A stretch of 64,000 nucleotides of DNA from Pseudomonas sp. Au-Pse12 (GTDB lineage Bacteria > Pseudomonadota > Gammaproteobacteria > Pseudomonadales > Pseudomonadaceae), in NCBI RefSeq assembly GCF_021341665.1, contig NZ_JAJTTH010000006.1, positions 124,001 through 188,000 on the forward strand, given 5' to 3'. Shown here piece after piece: positions 17,092 to 25,881 of this stretch. Position 1 is the first letter of the stretch. Every line of letters starts with the position of its first letter. Below the pieces are notes generated by a model that was not told the DNA's origin, searched no databases, and saw only the letters and a program-made list of their open reading frames with translations. The translations under genes and the position numbers were made by a program.

Positions 17092-19785
17092 ATGAAAAGC
17101 CAACCCGATGCCGCCAGCCGTATGGCGGCCGAGGTAGTGACGCAGTTGCCCGTGCCCTCGCGGCTCGGCATGTTGCGTTTCGAACGGCTGAATGAAGCGA
17201 GCTGGGCGCTGCTGTTTCTCGACCCCAATTGCGAACGTCAGTTCGGCCTGCCTGCCGTCGAACTCTGCGCCCTGGTGGGCTCGCCCTACGCCAGCCTGAT
17301 GGAGCCCGAAGCGCGCTATCAGCTGCACGACACCATCCAGCAGCAACTGAGCAACAGCCCCCATTACCTGATCCGCTACACCCTGCACACTGGGCAAGGC
17401 CCATTGAGCATCCTGGAGCTGGGCGAAGCCTACAAACAGCACAACCGACACCTGCTGCGCGGCTACCTGCTGGTGGTCGAAGGGCTGTTCAGTGACGCGT
17501 CGCCCATGCCGGTCCTGGACCTGGAAACCCAGAACACCCGCCTGCAGATTGCCCTGGAACTCAACCAGCGGGCCCAGCAGGAACAACTGCAGCACCTGGA
17601 ACGGGTACGTGCGCAGCAGGACCTGATTCTGCTCCTGACCCGCCAGCGCTACAGCAGCGGCAACTCCCTGAAGGAAGCTGCCGAGCTGATTACCCGCAGC
17701 GCCTGCGACATCTACCAGATCGACTGCGCGAGTATCTGGAACCTCGAAGACCAGCGCCTGGTACCTATTGCCGCCTATCACCGCGGCCCCCAGGAATACC
17801 GGATGCCGGAGCCGATCGACGCCAGCAGCTTCCCCGACTACCTGGAAGCCCTGCACAGCTGCCGCGCCATTGATGCACAGAACGCCATGCGCGACCCGCG
17901 CACCCGGGAGATGGCCGAAAGCCTGCGCCCACGGGACGTGAACGCCATGCTCGACGCCAGCATCCGCATCGACGGCCAGGTGGTCGGCGTGCTGTGCCTG
18001 GAGCAGACCGGCATGACCCGCTCCTGGCAGTCCGACGAAATCGCCTTTGCCGGTGAGCTGGCGGACCAGTTCGCCCAGGTCATCAACAACCACAACCGAC
18101 GCGCCGCCACCAGCGCCCTGCACCTGTTCCAGCGGGCCGTGGAACAAAGCGCCAACGCCTTCCTGCTGGTCAACTGCGACGGCGTGGTGGAGTACGTCAA
18201 CCCGAGCTTCACCGCGATCACCCAATACAGCACCGAAGAGGTTCACGGCCACCGCCTGTCCGAACTGCCAGCCCTGGAAAACCTCAGCGAGCTGCTGTTC
18301 GATGCCCCTTCCAGCCTGGCCAAGAGCAACAGCTGGCAAGGCGAGTTCAAGAGCCGACGCAAGAACCTCGAGCCCTACTGGGGCCAGCTGTCGATTTCCA
18401 AGGTGTACGGCGACAATCGCGAGCTGACCCACTACATCGGGATCTACGAAGACATCACCCAGACCAAGCTCGCCCAACAACGCATCGAGCGCCTGGCCTA
18501 CACCGACAACCTGACCAACCTCGGCAACCGCCCTGCGTTTATCCGCAACCTCGACGAGCGTTTCGCCCGAGACAGCGATACCCCGATCAGCCTGCTGCTG
18601 GTGGACATCGACAATTTCAAGCGGATCAACGACAGCCTTGGCCACCAGACCGGCGACAAACTGCTGATCAGCCTGGCCCGGCGCCTGCGCAACAGCCTGA
18701 GCCCCAGTGGCAGCCTGGCCCGTTTCGCCAGCAACGAATTCGCCGTACTGCTGGACAACACCGACCTGGAAGCCGGGCAACAGATCGCCAGCCAGTTGCT
18801 GATGACCCTGGACAAGCCGATGTTCGTCGACAACCAGCTGATCAGCGTTACCGGCTCGGTGGGCCTGGCCAGCGCGCCACTGCACGGCCGCGACCCGCAG
18901 ACCCTGATGCGCAACGCCGGCCTGGCCCTGCACAAGGCCAAGGCCAACGGCAAGCACCAGGTCCAGGTGTTCACCGAGGCCCTCAACGCCGAAGCCAGCT
19001 ACAAACTGTTCGTCGAAAACAACCTGCGCCGCGCCCTGACCCAGAACGAGCTGGACGTGTTCTATCAGCCCAAGCTGTGCCTGCGCAGCGGTCGCTTGCT
19101 GGGCATGGAAGCACTGCTGCGCTGGAACCACCCGGAAAAGGGCATGATCCGCCCGGACCAGTTCATCAGCGTGGCGGAAGAAACCGGCCTGATCATCCCC
19201 ATTGGCAAGTGGATCGCCCGCCAGGCCTGCCGCATGAGCAAGCAACTGACCGCCGCCGGCATGGGCAACCTGCACGTGGCCATCAACCTGTCGCCCAAGC
19301 AGTTCTCCGACCCGGACCTGGTAGCCTCCATCGCCAGCATCCTCAAGGAAGAACAGCTGCCCTCTTCACTGCTGGAACTTGAGTTGACAGAGGGCTTGCT
19401 GCTGGAAGCCACCGACGACACCCACCAGCAGCTGGAGCAACTGAAGAAACTCGGCCTGACCCTGGCCATGGACGACTTCGGCACCGGCTACTCGTCCCTG
19501 AGTTACCTGAAGAAATTCCCCATCGACATCATCAAGATCGATCGCAGCTTCATCCACGAGATCCCCGATAACCAGGACGACATGGAAATCACCTCCGCAG
19601 TGATCGCCATGGCCCACAACCTGAAGATCAAGGTGGTCGCCGAAGGCATCGAAACCGCCGAACAGCTGGCCTTCCTGCGCCGCCACCGCTGCGACGTCGG
19701 CCAGGGCTACCTGTTCGACCGGCCGATTCCCGGCTCCGAGCTGATTGCCAAGCTCAAGCGCTATCCCCGCGGCCCAATTGCCTGA
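17092..19785 (+). CDS. dipA: DipA-like c-di-GMP phosphodiesterase (PAS-GAF-PAS-GGDEF-EAL)
   Basis: The 897-residue protein is predicted to hydrolyse cyclic di-GMP. An N-terminal PAS-like region (about 20-140) and a short coiled coil are followed by a GAF domain (about 195-345) and a PAS domain (about 350-465). Then comes a GGDEF domain whose signature is degenerate, ASNEF near residue 546, and an intact EAL domain (EALLRW near 672; DDFGTGYSSL near 800). The degenerate site argues against cyclase activity. In P. aeruginosa the gene after aceF is dipA, needed for biofilm dispersal. No predicted membrane segment was seen, so it is probably cytosolic. Confidence 0.88.
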   Translation: MKSQPDAASRMAAEVVTQLPVPSRLGMLRFERLNEASWALLFLDPNCERQFGLPAVELCALVGSPYASLMEPEARYQLHDTIQQQLSNSPHYLIRYTLHTGQGPLSILELGEAYKQHNRHLLRGYLLVVEGLFSDASPMPVLDLETQNTRLQIALELNQRAQQEQLQHLERVRAQQDLILLLTRQRYSSGNSLKEAAELITRSACDIYQIDCASIWNLEDQRLVPIAAYHRGPQEYRMPEPIDASSFPDYLEALHSCRAIDAQNAMRDPRTREMAESLRPRDVNAMLDASIRIDGQVVGVLCLEQTGMTRSWQSDEIAFAGELADQFAQVINNHNRRAATSALHLFQRAVEQSANAFLLVNCDGVVEYVNPSFTAITQYSTEEVHGHRLSELPALENLSELLFDAPSSLAKSNSWQGEFKSRRKNLEPYWGQLSISKVYGDNRELTHYIGIYEDITQTKLAQQRIERLAYTDNLTNLGNRPAFIRNLDERFARDSDTPISLLLVDIDNFKRINDSLGHQTGDKLLISLARRLRNSLSPSGSLARFASNEFAVLLDNTDLEAGQQIASQLLMTLDKPMFVDNQLISVTGSVGLASAPLHGRDPQTLMRNAGLALHKAKANGKHQVQVFTEALNAEASYKLFVENNLRRALTQNELDVFYQPKLCLRSGRLLGMEALLRWNHPEKGMIRPDQFISVAEETGLIIPIGKWIARQACRMSKQLTAAGMGNLHVAINLSPKQFSDPDLVASIASILKEEQLPSSLLELELTEGLLLEATDDTHQQLEQLKKLGLTLAMDDFGTGYSSLSYLKKFPIDIIKIDRSFIHEIPDNQDDMEITSAVIAMAHNLKIKVVAEGIETAEQLAFLRRHRCDVGQGYLFDRPIPGSELIAKLKRYPRGPIA

Positions 19786-19858
19786 CAGCGCTGTAACACT
19801 CGGGCAAACTGCGTGTCTGATTAATTACTCAATCCCACCCTGACTGAGAGGACTGATC

Positions 19859-20509
19859 ATGGTTCTGCGCTCGGAAATTCTGGTGAAAAAAAACGTGCTA
19901 CCGACCAAAGAACAAGCTCTGCCTGGCCGCGAAACCCCGATGACACTGCCTGAAAAGCACTTTGTCTTCGAAGACACCCCGCTGCTGGGTCCGTTCTTCC
20001 AGGACGTCGACTTCGCGATCTTCGGCCTGGGCTGTTTCTGGGGCGCCGAACGTCGCTTCTGGCAGCGCGAGGGCGTGGTCAGCACCGTGGTCGGTTACGC
20101 CGGCGGCTTCACGCCGAACCCGACATATGAAGAGGTCTGCTCGGGCTTAACCGGCCACACCGAAGTGGTACTGGTGGTGTATGACAAGGCCAAGGTCAGC
20201 TACAAAGAACTGCTGGCGATGTTCTGGGAACTGCACAACCCGACCCAGGGCATGCGCCAGGGCAATGACATCGGCACCCAGTACCGCTCGGTGATCTACA
20301 CCACCAACCCGGCCCAGCTGGAGCAGGCGCTGCACAGCAGGGACGTGTTCCAGGCGGAGCTGACCAAGGCCGGCCTGGGCACCATCACCACGGAAATCGA
20401 AGAAGCGCCGACCGTGTACTTCGCCGAGGCTTACCACCAGCAGTACCTGGCGAAGAACCCGGAAGGCTATTGCGGGATCGGCGGCACCGGAGTGACTTGC
20501 CCCATTTGA
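19859..20509 (+). CDS. msrA: peptide methionine (S)-S-oxide reductase
   Basis: MsrA repairs oxidised methionine in proteins. The 216-residue protein has the catalytic GCFWGAE motif at residues 58-64 (Cys59) and two C-terminal cysteines, in GYCGIGG and TCPI, that can recycle the active site. The start at 19859 follows GAGAGG at a good distance. The N-terminal extension before the catalytic domain is typical of Pseudomonas MsrA. Confidence 0.96.
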   Translation: MVLRSEILVKKNVLPTKEQALPGRETPMTLPEKHFVFEDTPLLGPFFQDVDFAIFGLGCFWGAERRFWQREGVVSTVVGYAGGFTPNPTYEEVCSGLTGHTEVVLVVYDKAKVSYKELLAMFWELHNPTQGMRQGNDIGTQYRSVIYTTNPAQLEQALHSRDVFQAELTKAGLGTITTEIEEAPTVYFAEAYHQQYLAKNPEGYCGIGGTGVTCPI

Positions 20510-20603
20510 AGCAGCTGCGAGCTGCAAGCCTCAAGCTGCAAGAAGTTCATCGTCGACTTGAGGCTTGCCGCTTGCCGCTTATAGCTTGCGGCTCGTAGCT
20601 GCT
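20510..20603. repeat. imperfect long inverted repeat between convergent msrA and rlmJ
   Basis: The 20-base arm at 20510-20529 matches the reverse complement of 20584-20603 at 18 of 20 positions, and the material between consists of GCAAGC/CTTGCCGC units. The same word family recurs at 1668-1690 and 36940-36972. Placed between two converging genes, and touching the rlmJ stop, it probably acts as a two-way transcription stop or mRNA end. Confidence 0.7.
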
Positions 20604-21438
20604 ACTCAGCTATGAGCCAGTCCATCTGCCAGCCGCCCTGGGTCTGGCCGAGCTTCTTCGACAGCCAGGGCAGCAGCTCGCGCAATTCCTCTTCCAGGCC
20701 CCAAGGCGGGTTGGCGATCGCCAGGCCCGAGCCGTTCAGGCTGTTGGGCGTATCCAGCGGATGCACCAGCAATTCCACCCGCAGCAACTTCGGCGCACCG
20801 GTGCCGGCCAGGTCCTGGTAGAAACGCCGCAGGGCGCGCTGGTCCTTGACCGGGTACCAGATGGCCGCCACGGTCTGCCGCATGCGGCCGATGGCTTCCT
20901 TGAGCGATGCCGCGCAGCGCTGCATCTCGTCCAGTTGCTCGAAAGGCGGGTCGATCAGCATCACCGCGCGCTTTTCCGCGACCGGCAGCAGGGCCCGGGC
21001 CACATGCCAGCCTTCCCCCAGGTGCACCGCCACCCGGCGATCACCCTTCATGTTGTCCTTGAGCAGCAGGCCGTCGTCCGGGTGTTTCTCGTTGAGCAGC
21101 ACCCGGTCCTGGGAACGGGTCAGGCGCCGTGCCAGCTCCGGCGAACCCGGGTAGTAACGCAGCTCGCCGTCCGGGTTCATCTTGTGCAGCACCTGCATGT
21201 AGTCGGCGGTCAGCGCCGGCAGGTCCTCGTCCCCCCACAAACGGGCGATGCCTTCCAGGTATTCGCCGGTGCGCGTGGCCTGGTCGCCCTTGAGGTCATA
21301 CAGGCCGATGCCGGCGTGGCTGTCGAGGTAGGCGAACGGCTGCTCCTTGCGCGACATCAGGGCGATGAGGCGGGTCAGGGTCAGGTGTTTGAAGACGTCG
21401 GCGTGATTGCCGGCGTGGAAGGCGTGACGATAGTTCAT
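20602..21438 (-). CDS. rlmJ: 23S rRNA (adenine(2030)-N(6))-methyltransferase
   Basis: RlmJ methylates A2030 of 23S rRNA with S-adenosylmethionine. The protein has the family opening MNYRHAFHAGNHADVFKH, a SAM-site YLDSHAGIGLYDL near residue 38 and the catalytic DPPFEQ motif near 164. I chose ATG 21438, giving 278 residues, because the upstream in-frame codons are not conserved. Confidence 0.96.
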   Translation of the reverse strand: MNYRHAFHAGNHADVFKHLTLTRLIALMSRKEQPFAYLDSHAGIGLYDLKGDQATRTGEYLEGIARLWGDEDLPALTADYMQVLHKMNPDGELRYYPGSPELARRLTRSQDRVLLNEKHPDDGLLLKDNMKGDRRVAVHLGEGWHVARALLPVAEKRAVMLIDPPFEQLDEMQRCAASLKEAIGRMRQTVAAIWYPVKDQRALRRFYQDLAGTGAPKLLRVELLVHPLDTPNSLNGSGLAIANPPWGLEEELRELLPWLSKKLGQTQGGWQMDWLIAE

Positions 21439-21541
21439 GGTTGCTCCTGCGCAGGAGCGCAAGTTTACCTTGTGTGCAGCCTGTCGTCAGTTCACAGCAG
21501 GCCCGTACCCGGCGCAGTCGACGACGGGTACGGGGAAAGCC

Positions 21542-21898
21542 TCAGGCGAACTCGTGGCCGACTTCGGACCACAGGCTGACCCGCCGGCCGGACGCTTCGA
21601 ACACCTCGATCTCACGCTTGATTCCGCCGCTGTCTTGCCAACCCGGCAGGTCGAGCACAATCAGCTCCTCCATCATCGCCATGTACAGCGCATCGACCGG
21701 CGCCCAGAGCTTGCCGATGGCGGCGTTGTCCTTGCCCGCCAGGCACAGGTTGATCGGGTGGGACATGCTCACCTGGCTGAACACGGCATGCCCGGCCTCC
21801 AGTATCTGCGCCGCCACCTGGTTGCACTTGAGAAAACGCTCATTGATGACGGCCGGCTCGGAGTGACTGTAGGGGCAGGCGAGGAAAATCTTGCGCAT
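21542..21898 (-). CDS. DUF1937-family protein (nucleoside deoxyribosyltransferase-like fold)
   Basis: The 118-residue protein begins MRKIFLACPYSHSEP. It contains SMSHPIN and a late LPGWQDSGGIKREIEVFEASG, the pattern of DUF1937 and of the wider nucleoside 2-deoxyribosyltransferase-like superfamily, in which the GxxxExG-like helix binds the substrate. Its biochemical role is not established. ATG 21898 is preferred over the longer frame from 21994, whose extra residues are low-complexity and overlap the eutH end. It follows eutH by 37 bp on the same strand and may share its transcript. Confidence 0.75.
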   Translation of the reverse strand: MRKIFLACPYSHSEPAVINERFLKCNQVAAQILEAGHAVFSQVSMSHPINLCLAGKDNAAIGKLWAPVDALYMAMMEELIVLDLPGWQDSGGIKREIEVFEASGRRVSLWSEVGHEFA

Positions 21899-21935
21899 CG
21901 TGACCTCGAAATCATGGGGAGGTGGAGCGGGCCAT

Positions 21936-23171
21936 TCAGGCCCGCGCGGGTTGCAGGGCAAAGGCCGCGGCCTGTTCCTGCTCTTGTTGCTCATAACGCT
22001 GGGCGGCCGGCACCGAGATACGAATGGCGATCGCCACCGCCAGCAGGCCGCCGAACAGTTTGCCGAACAGAATCGGCAGGATCAGGCTTGGCTGGAAGTT
22101 CGCGGTGAACGCCAGGTGGTCGCCGATCAGCGCCTGGGCACAGACCCCGAGGGCCACGCACAGCACCTTGTCGCGGGCAGTCATGTGCTTGAACAGGTGG
22201 TAGGTGGCGATGATATTGGCGAACACCATGACAAAGCCCGCCGCACCGGTGCTCGACAGGTTCAGTTGGCGCCCCAGCAGTTCCATGGGCTTCTTGCAGT
22301 AGCGCTGGAACAGGTAGCAGATGGGGAAGGTGCCAGCGAGCATGATGCCGATGTAGCCAGCGATCTCGATGGCCCGGAACAGCTCCTTCTCGTCGGCGAA
22401 CATCGGGTCGAAGCCCCAGCCGCCGAAGTTGATGCTGAAGAACTTGGTGAAGTGCTCGACGATGCTCAGCGCCAGGATCAGCTTGATCGCCGCGTCCATG
22501 ATCTTGCCGAACACCAGGAAGCCCTTGACCATCATCTGCGGCCGGTAGCGCAGCCCCGCCGCCAGCAGGAAGCAGAACACGAACAGCGGCGCCAGCAGCT
22601 TGAGCATGTCGACGAAGCCCAGGGACAGGTAATACAGCGCCTCGGAGTTGGTGGAAACGATGTCCCGCACCGGCAACTGGGTCGCGGTGATGATCAACAG
22701 CGACATCAATACCGCGAACGGAATGCTGATCAGCCCGGCCATGGCGCCCAGGGCCAGGTACTTGTGGTCCTTGCGCTCGAGCATCGTCAGGCCCACCGGG
22801 ATCAGGTAGACGATGGTCGCCCCCGAGGTGTAGCCCACCAGCATCGCGGTGATCCACAGGTCACGATTGGCGGTCAGGGCATTGGCCAACTGGTAGCCGC
22901 CCATGTCCACGGCGATGATCGACAGCGCCGCAATCGACACATCCGACCCCAGGGCGTTGAAAAACGGCCCCAACGCATGGGAAATGCCCTGCGACAGGTA
23001 GGGAATCGCCACCATGATCCCGGCCTGGGCCAGGAACACCGGGCCGATGGAGTGGATACCGTTGACGAACTCCTTACCCAGGCCACTCTCGGGCTTGATG
23101 ATGGATGACAAGGCGCCGATCACGGCGCCCAGCATGATCAGGTAAATGACGTAGTTTCCAAATTCAGCCAT
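21936..23171 (-). CDS. eutH: EutH-family permease
   Basis: The 411-residue protein is highly hydrophobic, with roughly ten membrane helices. It matches the EutH family of ethanolamine permeases, for example in its N-terminal YLIMLGAVIGALSSI and the later DMGGYQLANAL and GDHLAFTANFQP segments. A GAGAGATG ribosome site precedes ATG 23171. No ethanolamine lyase or microcompartment gene is nearby; instead it diverges from a DeoR-type regulator and a glycerol-3-phosphate-like oxidation set. Its real substrate here could therefore be ethanolamine or another small amino- or polyhydroxy-alcohol. Confidence 0.82.
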   Translation of the reverse strand: MAEFGNYVIYLIMLGAVIGALSSIIKPESGLGKEFVNGIHSIGPVFLAQAGIMVAIPYLSQGISHALGPFFNALGSDVSIAALSIIAVDMGGYQLANALTANRDLWITAMLVGYTSGATIVYLIPVGLTMLERKDHKYLALGAMAGLISIPFAVLMSLLIITATQLPVRDIVSTNSEALYYLSLGFVDMLKLLAPLFVFCFLLAAGLRYRPQMMVKGFLVFGKIMDAAIKLILALSIVEHFTKFFSINFGGWGFDPMFADEKELFRAIEIAGYIGIMLAGTFPICYLFQRYCKKPMELLGRQLNLSSTGAAGFVMVFANIIATYHLFKHMTARDKVLCVALGVCAQALIGDHLAFTANFQPSLILPILFGKLFGGLLAVAIAIRISVPAAQRYEQQEQEQAAAFALQPARA

Positions 23172-23551
23172 GTGGGTTCATCTCTCTGAGCGTCATTTAT
23201 AGGGTTCCCCCACCGGGGAAGTTCTTGTTGAGGCCAGCACGGGTTACCCATCGCACAGGTGGCGATGGAGCAGGTGAGGAAACACAGGGCATATCCCGTG
23301 CCACAATGTGTATTAGTTGTGGTTTTTACAGGAAAACAACCAAATATCGGTCACAAAAACCATCCGGTGTGGCCCCGGCAGGCCGACAGCCCTATTGAAA
23401 CCTCATGACTGCTGAGCATTGTGAAACGTGCAAGTAAATGCTTAACTTTTCCAGCGAACTTGACCGAATACGCACATTTCTGAGTCATGAGTGTGCCTAA
23501 GTAACAAAAAATGCCCATTTGTGTGGCGAAGTACCACTAACGGAAAACACC
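23172..23551. promoter_or_regulatory. eutH-deoR divergent control region with GACCGA-type repeats
   Basis: This 380-bp AT-rich spacer carries no gene. It contains TATCGGTCAC at 23345-23354 (reverse complement GTGACCGATA) and TGACCGAATA at 23461-23470. The same words occur twice more in front of the GlpA-like gene, so they are candidate operators of the DeoR regulator. A TTCCCC/GGGGAA hairpin (23205-23220) lies in the eutH leader. Confidence 0.6.
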
Positions 23552-24316
23552 ATGCGCCCCAACGAACGACGACAGCACATTCTCGAACTCCTGCGCCAGC
23601 GCGAGCGGATCTCCGTGGAAGAGCTGGCGCGCATCACCGCCACCTCCCAGGAAACCATCCGCCGCGACCTCAGCGAACTGGCGGAAAGCGGCCTGGTCAC
23701 CAAGTTCCACGGCGGTGCGGCGCTGCCACCGACCGGCGAGCACGAAAACACCTTCCAGACCCGCATGAACGAACACGCGGTGGAGAAACGCGCCCTCGCC
23801 CGCTACGCCGCCGGCCTGTTCTGCGCGGGTGACAGCATCTTCATCGATACCGGCACCACCACCCTGTTCTTCGCTCGCGAACTGGCGCAGCACACGCGCC
23901 TGACGGTCATCACCAACTCCCTGCCGATCGCCGGCTGCATTGGCGAATCGGGCAACCGGGTGTTCATGATCGGTGGCGAATATCGCCCCGACTCGACCCA
24001 GAACGTCGGCACCCTGGCCCTGGAGCAGATCACCCGCTTCAACGCCGAGCATGCCGTGATCACCATCGGTGCACTGAATGAAGACGGCGCCATGGATTTC
24101 TCCATCGAAGAAGCCGAAGTGGCCCGTGCGATGATTGCCCAGGCCCGCCAACTGACGGTCATCGCCGACTCATCGAAGCTGGAACGCCGTGGCCTGTTCA
24201 AGGTATTCCCGCTGGAGCGCATCGACCGCCTGGTGATCGATCGCCAGCCTGGTGCCGAGCTGCTGGCCGCACTGGAGAAGGCCGGCGTGGACGTGCATGT
24301 CGTGGCACAGCCCTGA
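23552..24316 (+). CDS. DeoR/GlpR-family transcriptional repressor
   Basis: The 254-residue protein has an N-terminal winged helix with the DeoR signature from RRQHILELLRQ through SQETIRRDLSELAESGLVTKFHGGA (about residues 6-60). A DeoRC sugar-phosphate-binding domain follows (about 75-235), including DTGTTT and ITNSLPIA. Regulators of this type are usually released by a phosphorylated intermediate, which fits the kinase downstream. ATG 23552 begins MRPNERRQ; the upstream in-frame extension is not family-like. It lies between eutH (divergent) and the oxidoreductase genes (same direction). Confidence 0.92.
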   Translation: MRPNERRQHILELLRQRERISVEELARITATSQETIRRDLSELAESGLVTKFHGGAALPPTGEHENTFQTRMNEHAVEKRALARYAAGLFCAGDSIFIDTGTTTLFFARELAQHTRLTVITNSLPIAGCIGESGNRVFMIGGEYRPDSTQNVGTLALEQITRFNAEHAVITIGALNEDGAMDFSIEEAEVARAMIAQARQLTVIADSSKLERRGLFKVFPLERIDRLVIDRQPGAELLAALEKAGVDVHVVAQP

Positions 24317-24366
24317 GCCCCGGACTATTGCAGGAAATAGTTTTCCACAGCAAAAACCACAGCAAA

Positions 24367-24388
24367 GCGACCGATAAATGACCGAATA
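24367..24388. promoter_or_regulatory. direct repeat of the putative DeoR-regulator site
   Basis: GCGACCGATA (24367-24376) and TGACCGAATA (24379-24388) repeat at a 12-bp period in the 158-bp gap before the GlpA-like gene. The same words flank the regulator on its other side. Their position about 90-110 bp before the next start is compatible with repression of that transcript. Confidence 0.5.
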
Positions 24389-24474
24389 GAAAATAAAAAC
24401 AACAACTATGGCGCGCATTATGCTTTGATTCCTGCACAGATTCTTGGATGTTACCGCAGGAAACAGGCATTTAT

Positions 24475-25881
24475 ATGACCGAACTTTATCCGAACAATGT
24501 GACTTTCGATGTGGCCGTCGTCGGTGGCGGGGTCGTCGGTTGCGCCATGGCCCGGCGCTTTGCCCTGGAAGGCGCACGGGTGGTGCTGCTGGAAAAGGGC
24601 AGCGACATTCTTTCCGGCGCCAGCAAGGCCAACAGCGCCATCCTGCACACCGGCTTCGATGCCCCCAGTGACAGCCTGGAATTGCAGTGCATGCAGGCCG
24701 GCTACCAGGAATACCTGGAAATTCACTCGGCGATGAACCTGCCACTGCTCAAGTGCGGGGCACTGGTGGTGGCCTGGAACGCCGAGGACCAGGCCAAGCT
24801 GCCGGGGATCCTCGCCCAGGCCCAGGCCAATGGGGTCGACAATGCGCGCCTGTTGGAACGCAGCGAGATCCTCGCCCTTGAACCGCATCTGGCCAATCAC
24901 GCCGTGGGCGCGGTGCTGGTGCCCGACGAACACCTGATCGACCCCTGGTCCGCGCCCCTGGGCTACCTGCAACAGGCCATGGCCCACGGCGCCCGGGTGC
25001 AGTTGCAGTGCGAGGTGCAGCAAGGCCAGTTCGACGGTGACGCCTGGACCCTGCATACCAACCAGGGCACCTTGCGCAGCGCCCAGGTGATCAACTGCGC
25101 CGGGCTGTTCGGCGACACCCTGGAGCACAACCTGCTGGGCCACAGCGAATTTCGCATCATGCCGCGCAAGGGCCAGTTCGTGGTCTTCGACAAGGCCGCG
25201 ACCAAACTGCTGGAGCGCATCGTCCTGCCGGTGCCCAACGAACGCACCAAGGGCATCGTTCTGACCCGCACCGTCTACGGCAACCTGCTGGTGGGGCCCA
25301 CCGCCGAGGAACAGGAAGACCGGGTGCATGCTGGGCTCGACGGCCCGACCCTGCAAAGCCTGATCGACGCCGCCGTGGAGCGGATTCCCGCCCTCGCGGG
25401 GATGCCGGTCACCGCCACCTACGCCGGGCTGCGTCCCGCCAGCGAAAAGAAGGAATACCGGATCCAGGCCGACCACTCCCGGCACTGGATCACCGTCGGC
25501 GGCATCCGCTCCACCGGGCTCACCGCCGCCCTGGGCATTGCCCGGCACGTCTACGGCCTGTACAGCCAGCGCCGCCAGCACCATCCGGTGCGGGAGCCGG
25601 TTTGGCCGCAGATGCCCAACCTCGCGGAGCACTTGCCCCGCGACTGGCAACGCCCCGGCTATGGCGAAATCGTCTGCCATTGCGAACTGGTGACCCGTCG
25701 CGAAATCGAGAGCGCCTTGCACAGCCCCCTGCCCCCTGGCGATCTGGGCGGGCTCAAGCGTCGCACCCGCGCCTGCATGGGTCGCTGCCAGGGTTTCTAT
25801 TGCTCGGCCCAGGTCGCCGAACTCAGTGCCAGCCAGCTGGCCGTCCCACTTGCCACAGGTCGTTGCCATGAACAGCACTGA
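24475..25881 (+). CDS. GlpA-like FAD-dependent dehydrogenase with BFD [2Fe-2S] domain
   Basis: The 468-residue protein is a DAO-fold FAD enzyme related to glycerol-3-phosphate dehydrogenase subunit A and L-2-hydroxyglutarate oxidases. The FAD motif VVGGGVVGCAMA lies near residues 14-25. The C-terminus is a BFD-type iron-sulfur domain with Cys401, Cys403, Cys434 and Cys438, plus Cys443. Together with the next gene it resembles the GlpA plus FAD-oxidoreductase pair known from anaerobes and Firmicutes, rather than the single-chain GlpD usual in Pseudomonas. I chose ATG 24475 (MTELYPNN); an ATG at 24448 is possible. The next gene overlaps its end by 14 bases. Substrate is probably a phosphorylated polyol (inference). 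Confidence 0.82.
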   Translation: MTELYPNNVTFDVAVVGGGVVGCAMARRFALEGARVVLLEKGSDILSGASKANSAILHTGFDAPSDSLELQCMQAGYQEYLEIHSAMNLPLLKCGALVVAWNAEDQAKLPGILAQAQANGVDNARLLERSEILALEPHLANHAVGAVLVPDEHLIDPWSAPLGYLQQAMAHGARVQLQCEVQQGQFDGDAWTLHTNQGTLRSAQVINCAGLFGDTLEHNLLGHSEFRIMPRKGQFVVFDKAATKLLERIVLPVPNERTKGIVLTRTVYGNLLVGPTAEEQEDRVHAGLDGPTLQSLIDAAVERIPALAGMPVTATYAGLRPASEKKEYRIQADHSRHWITVGGIRSTGLTAALGIARHVYGLYSQRRQHHPVREPVWPQMPNLAEHLPRDWQRPGYGEIVCHCELVTRREIESALHSPLPPGDLGGLKRRTRACMGRCQGFYCSAQVAELSASQLAVPLATGRCHEQH

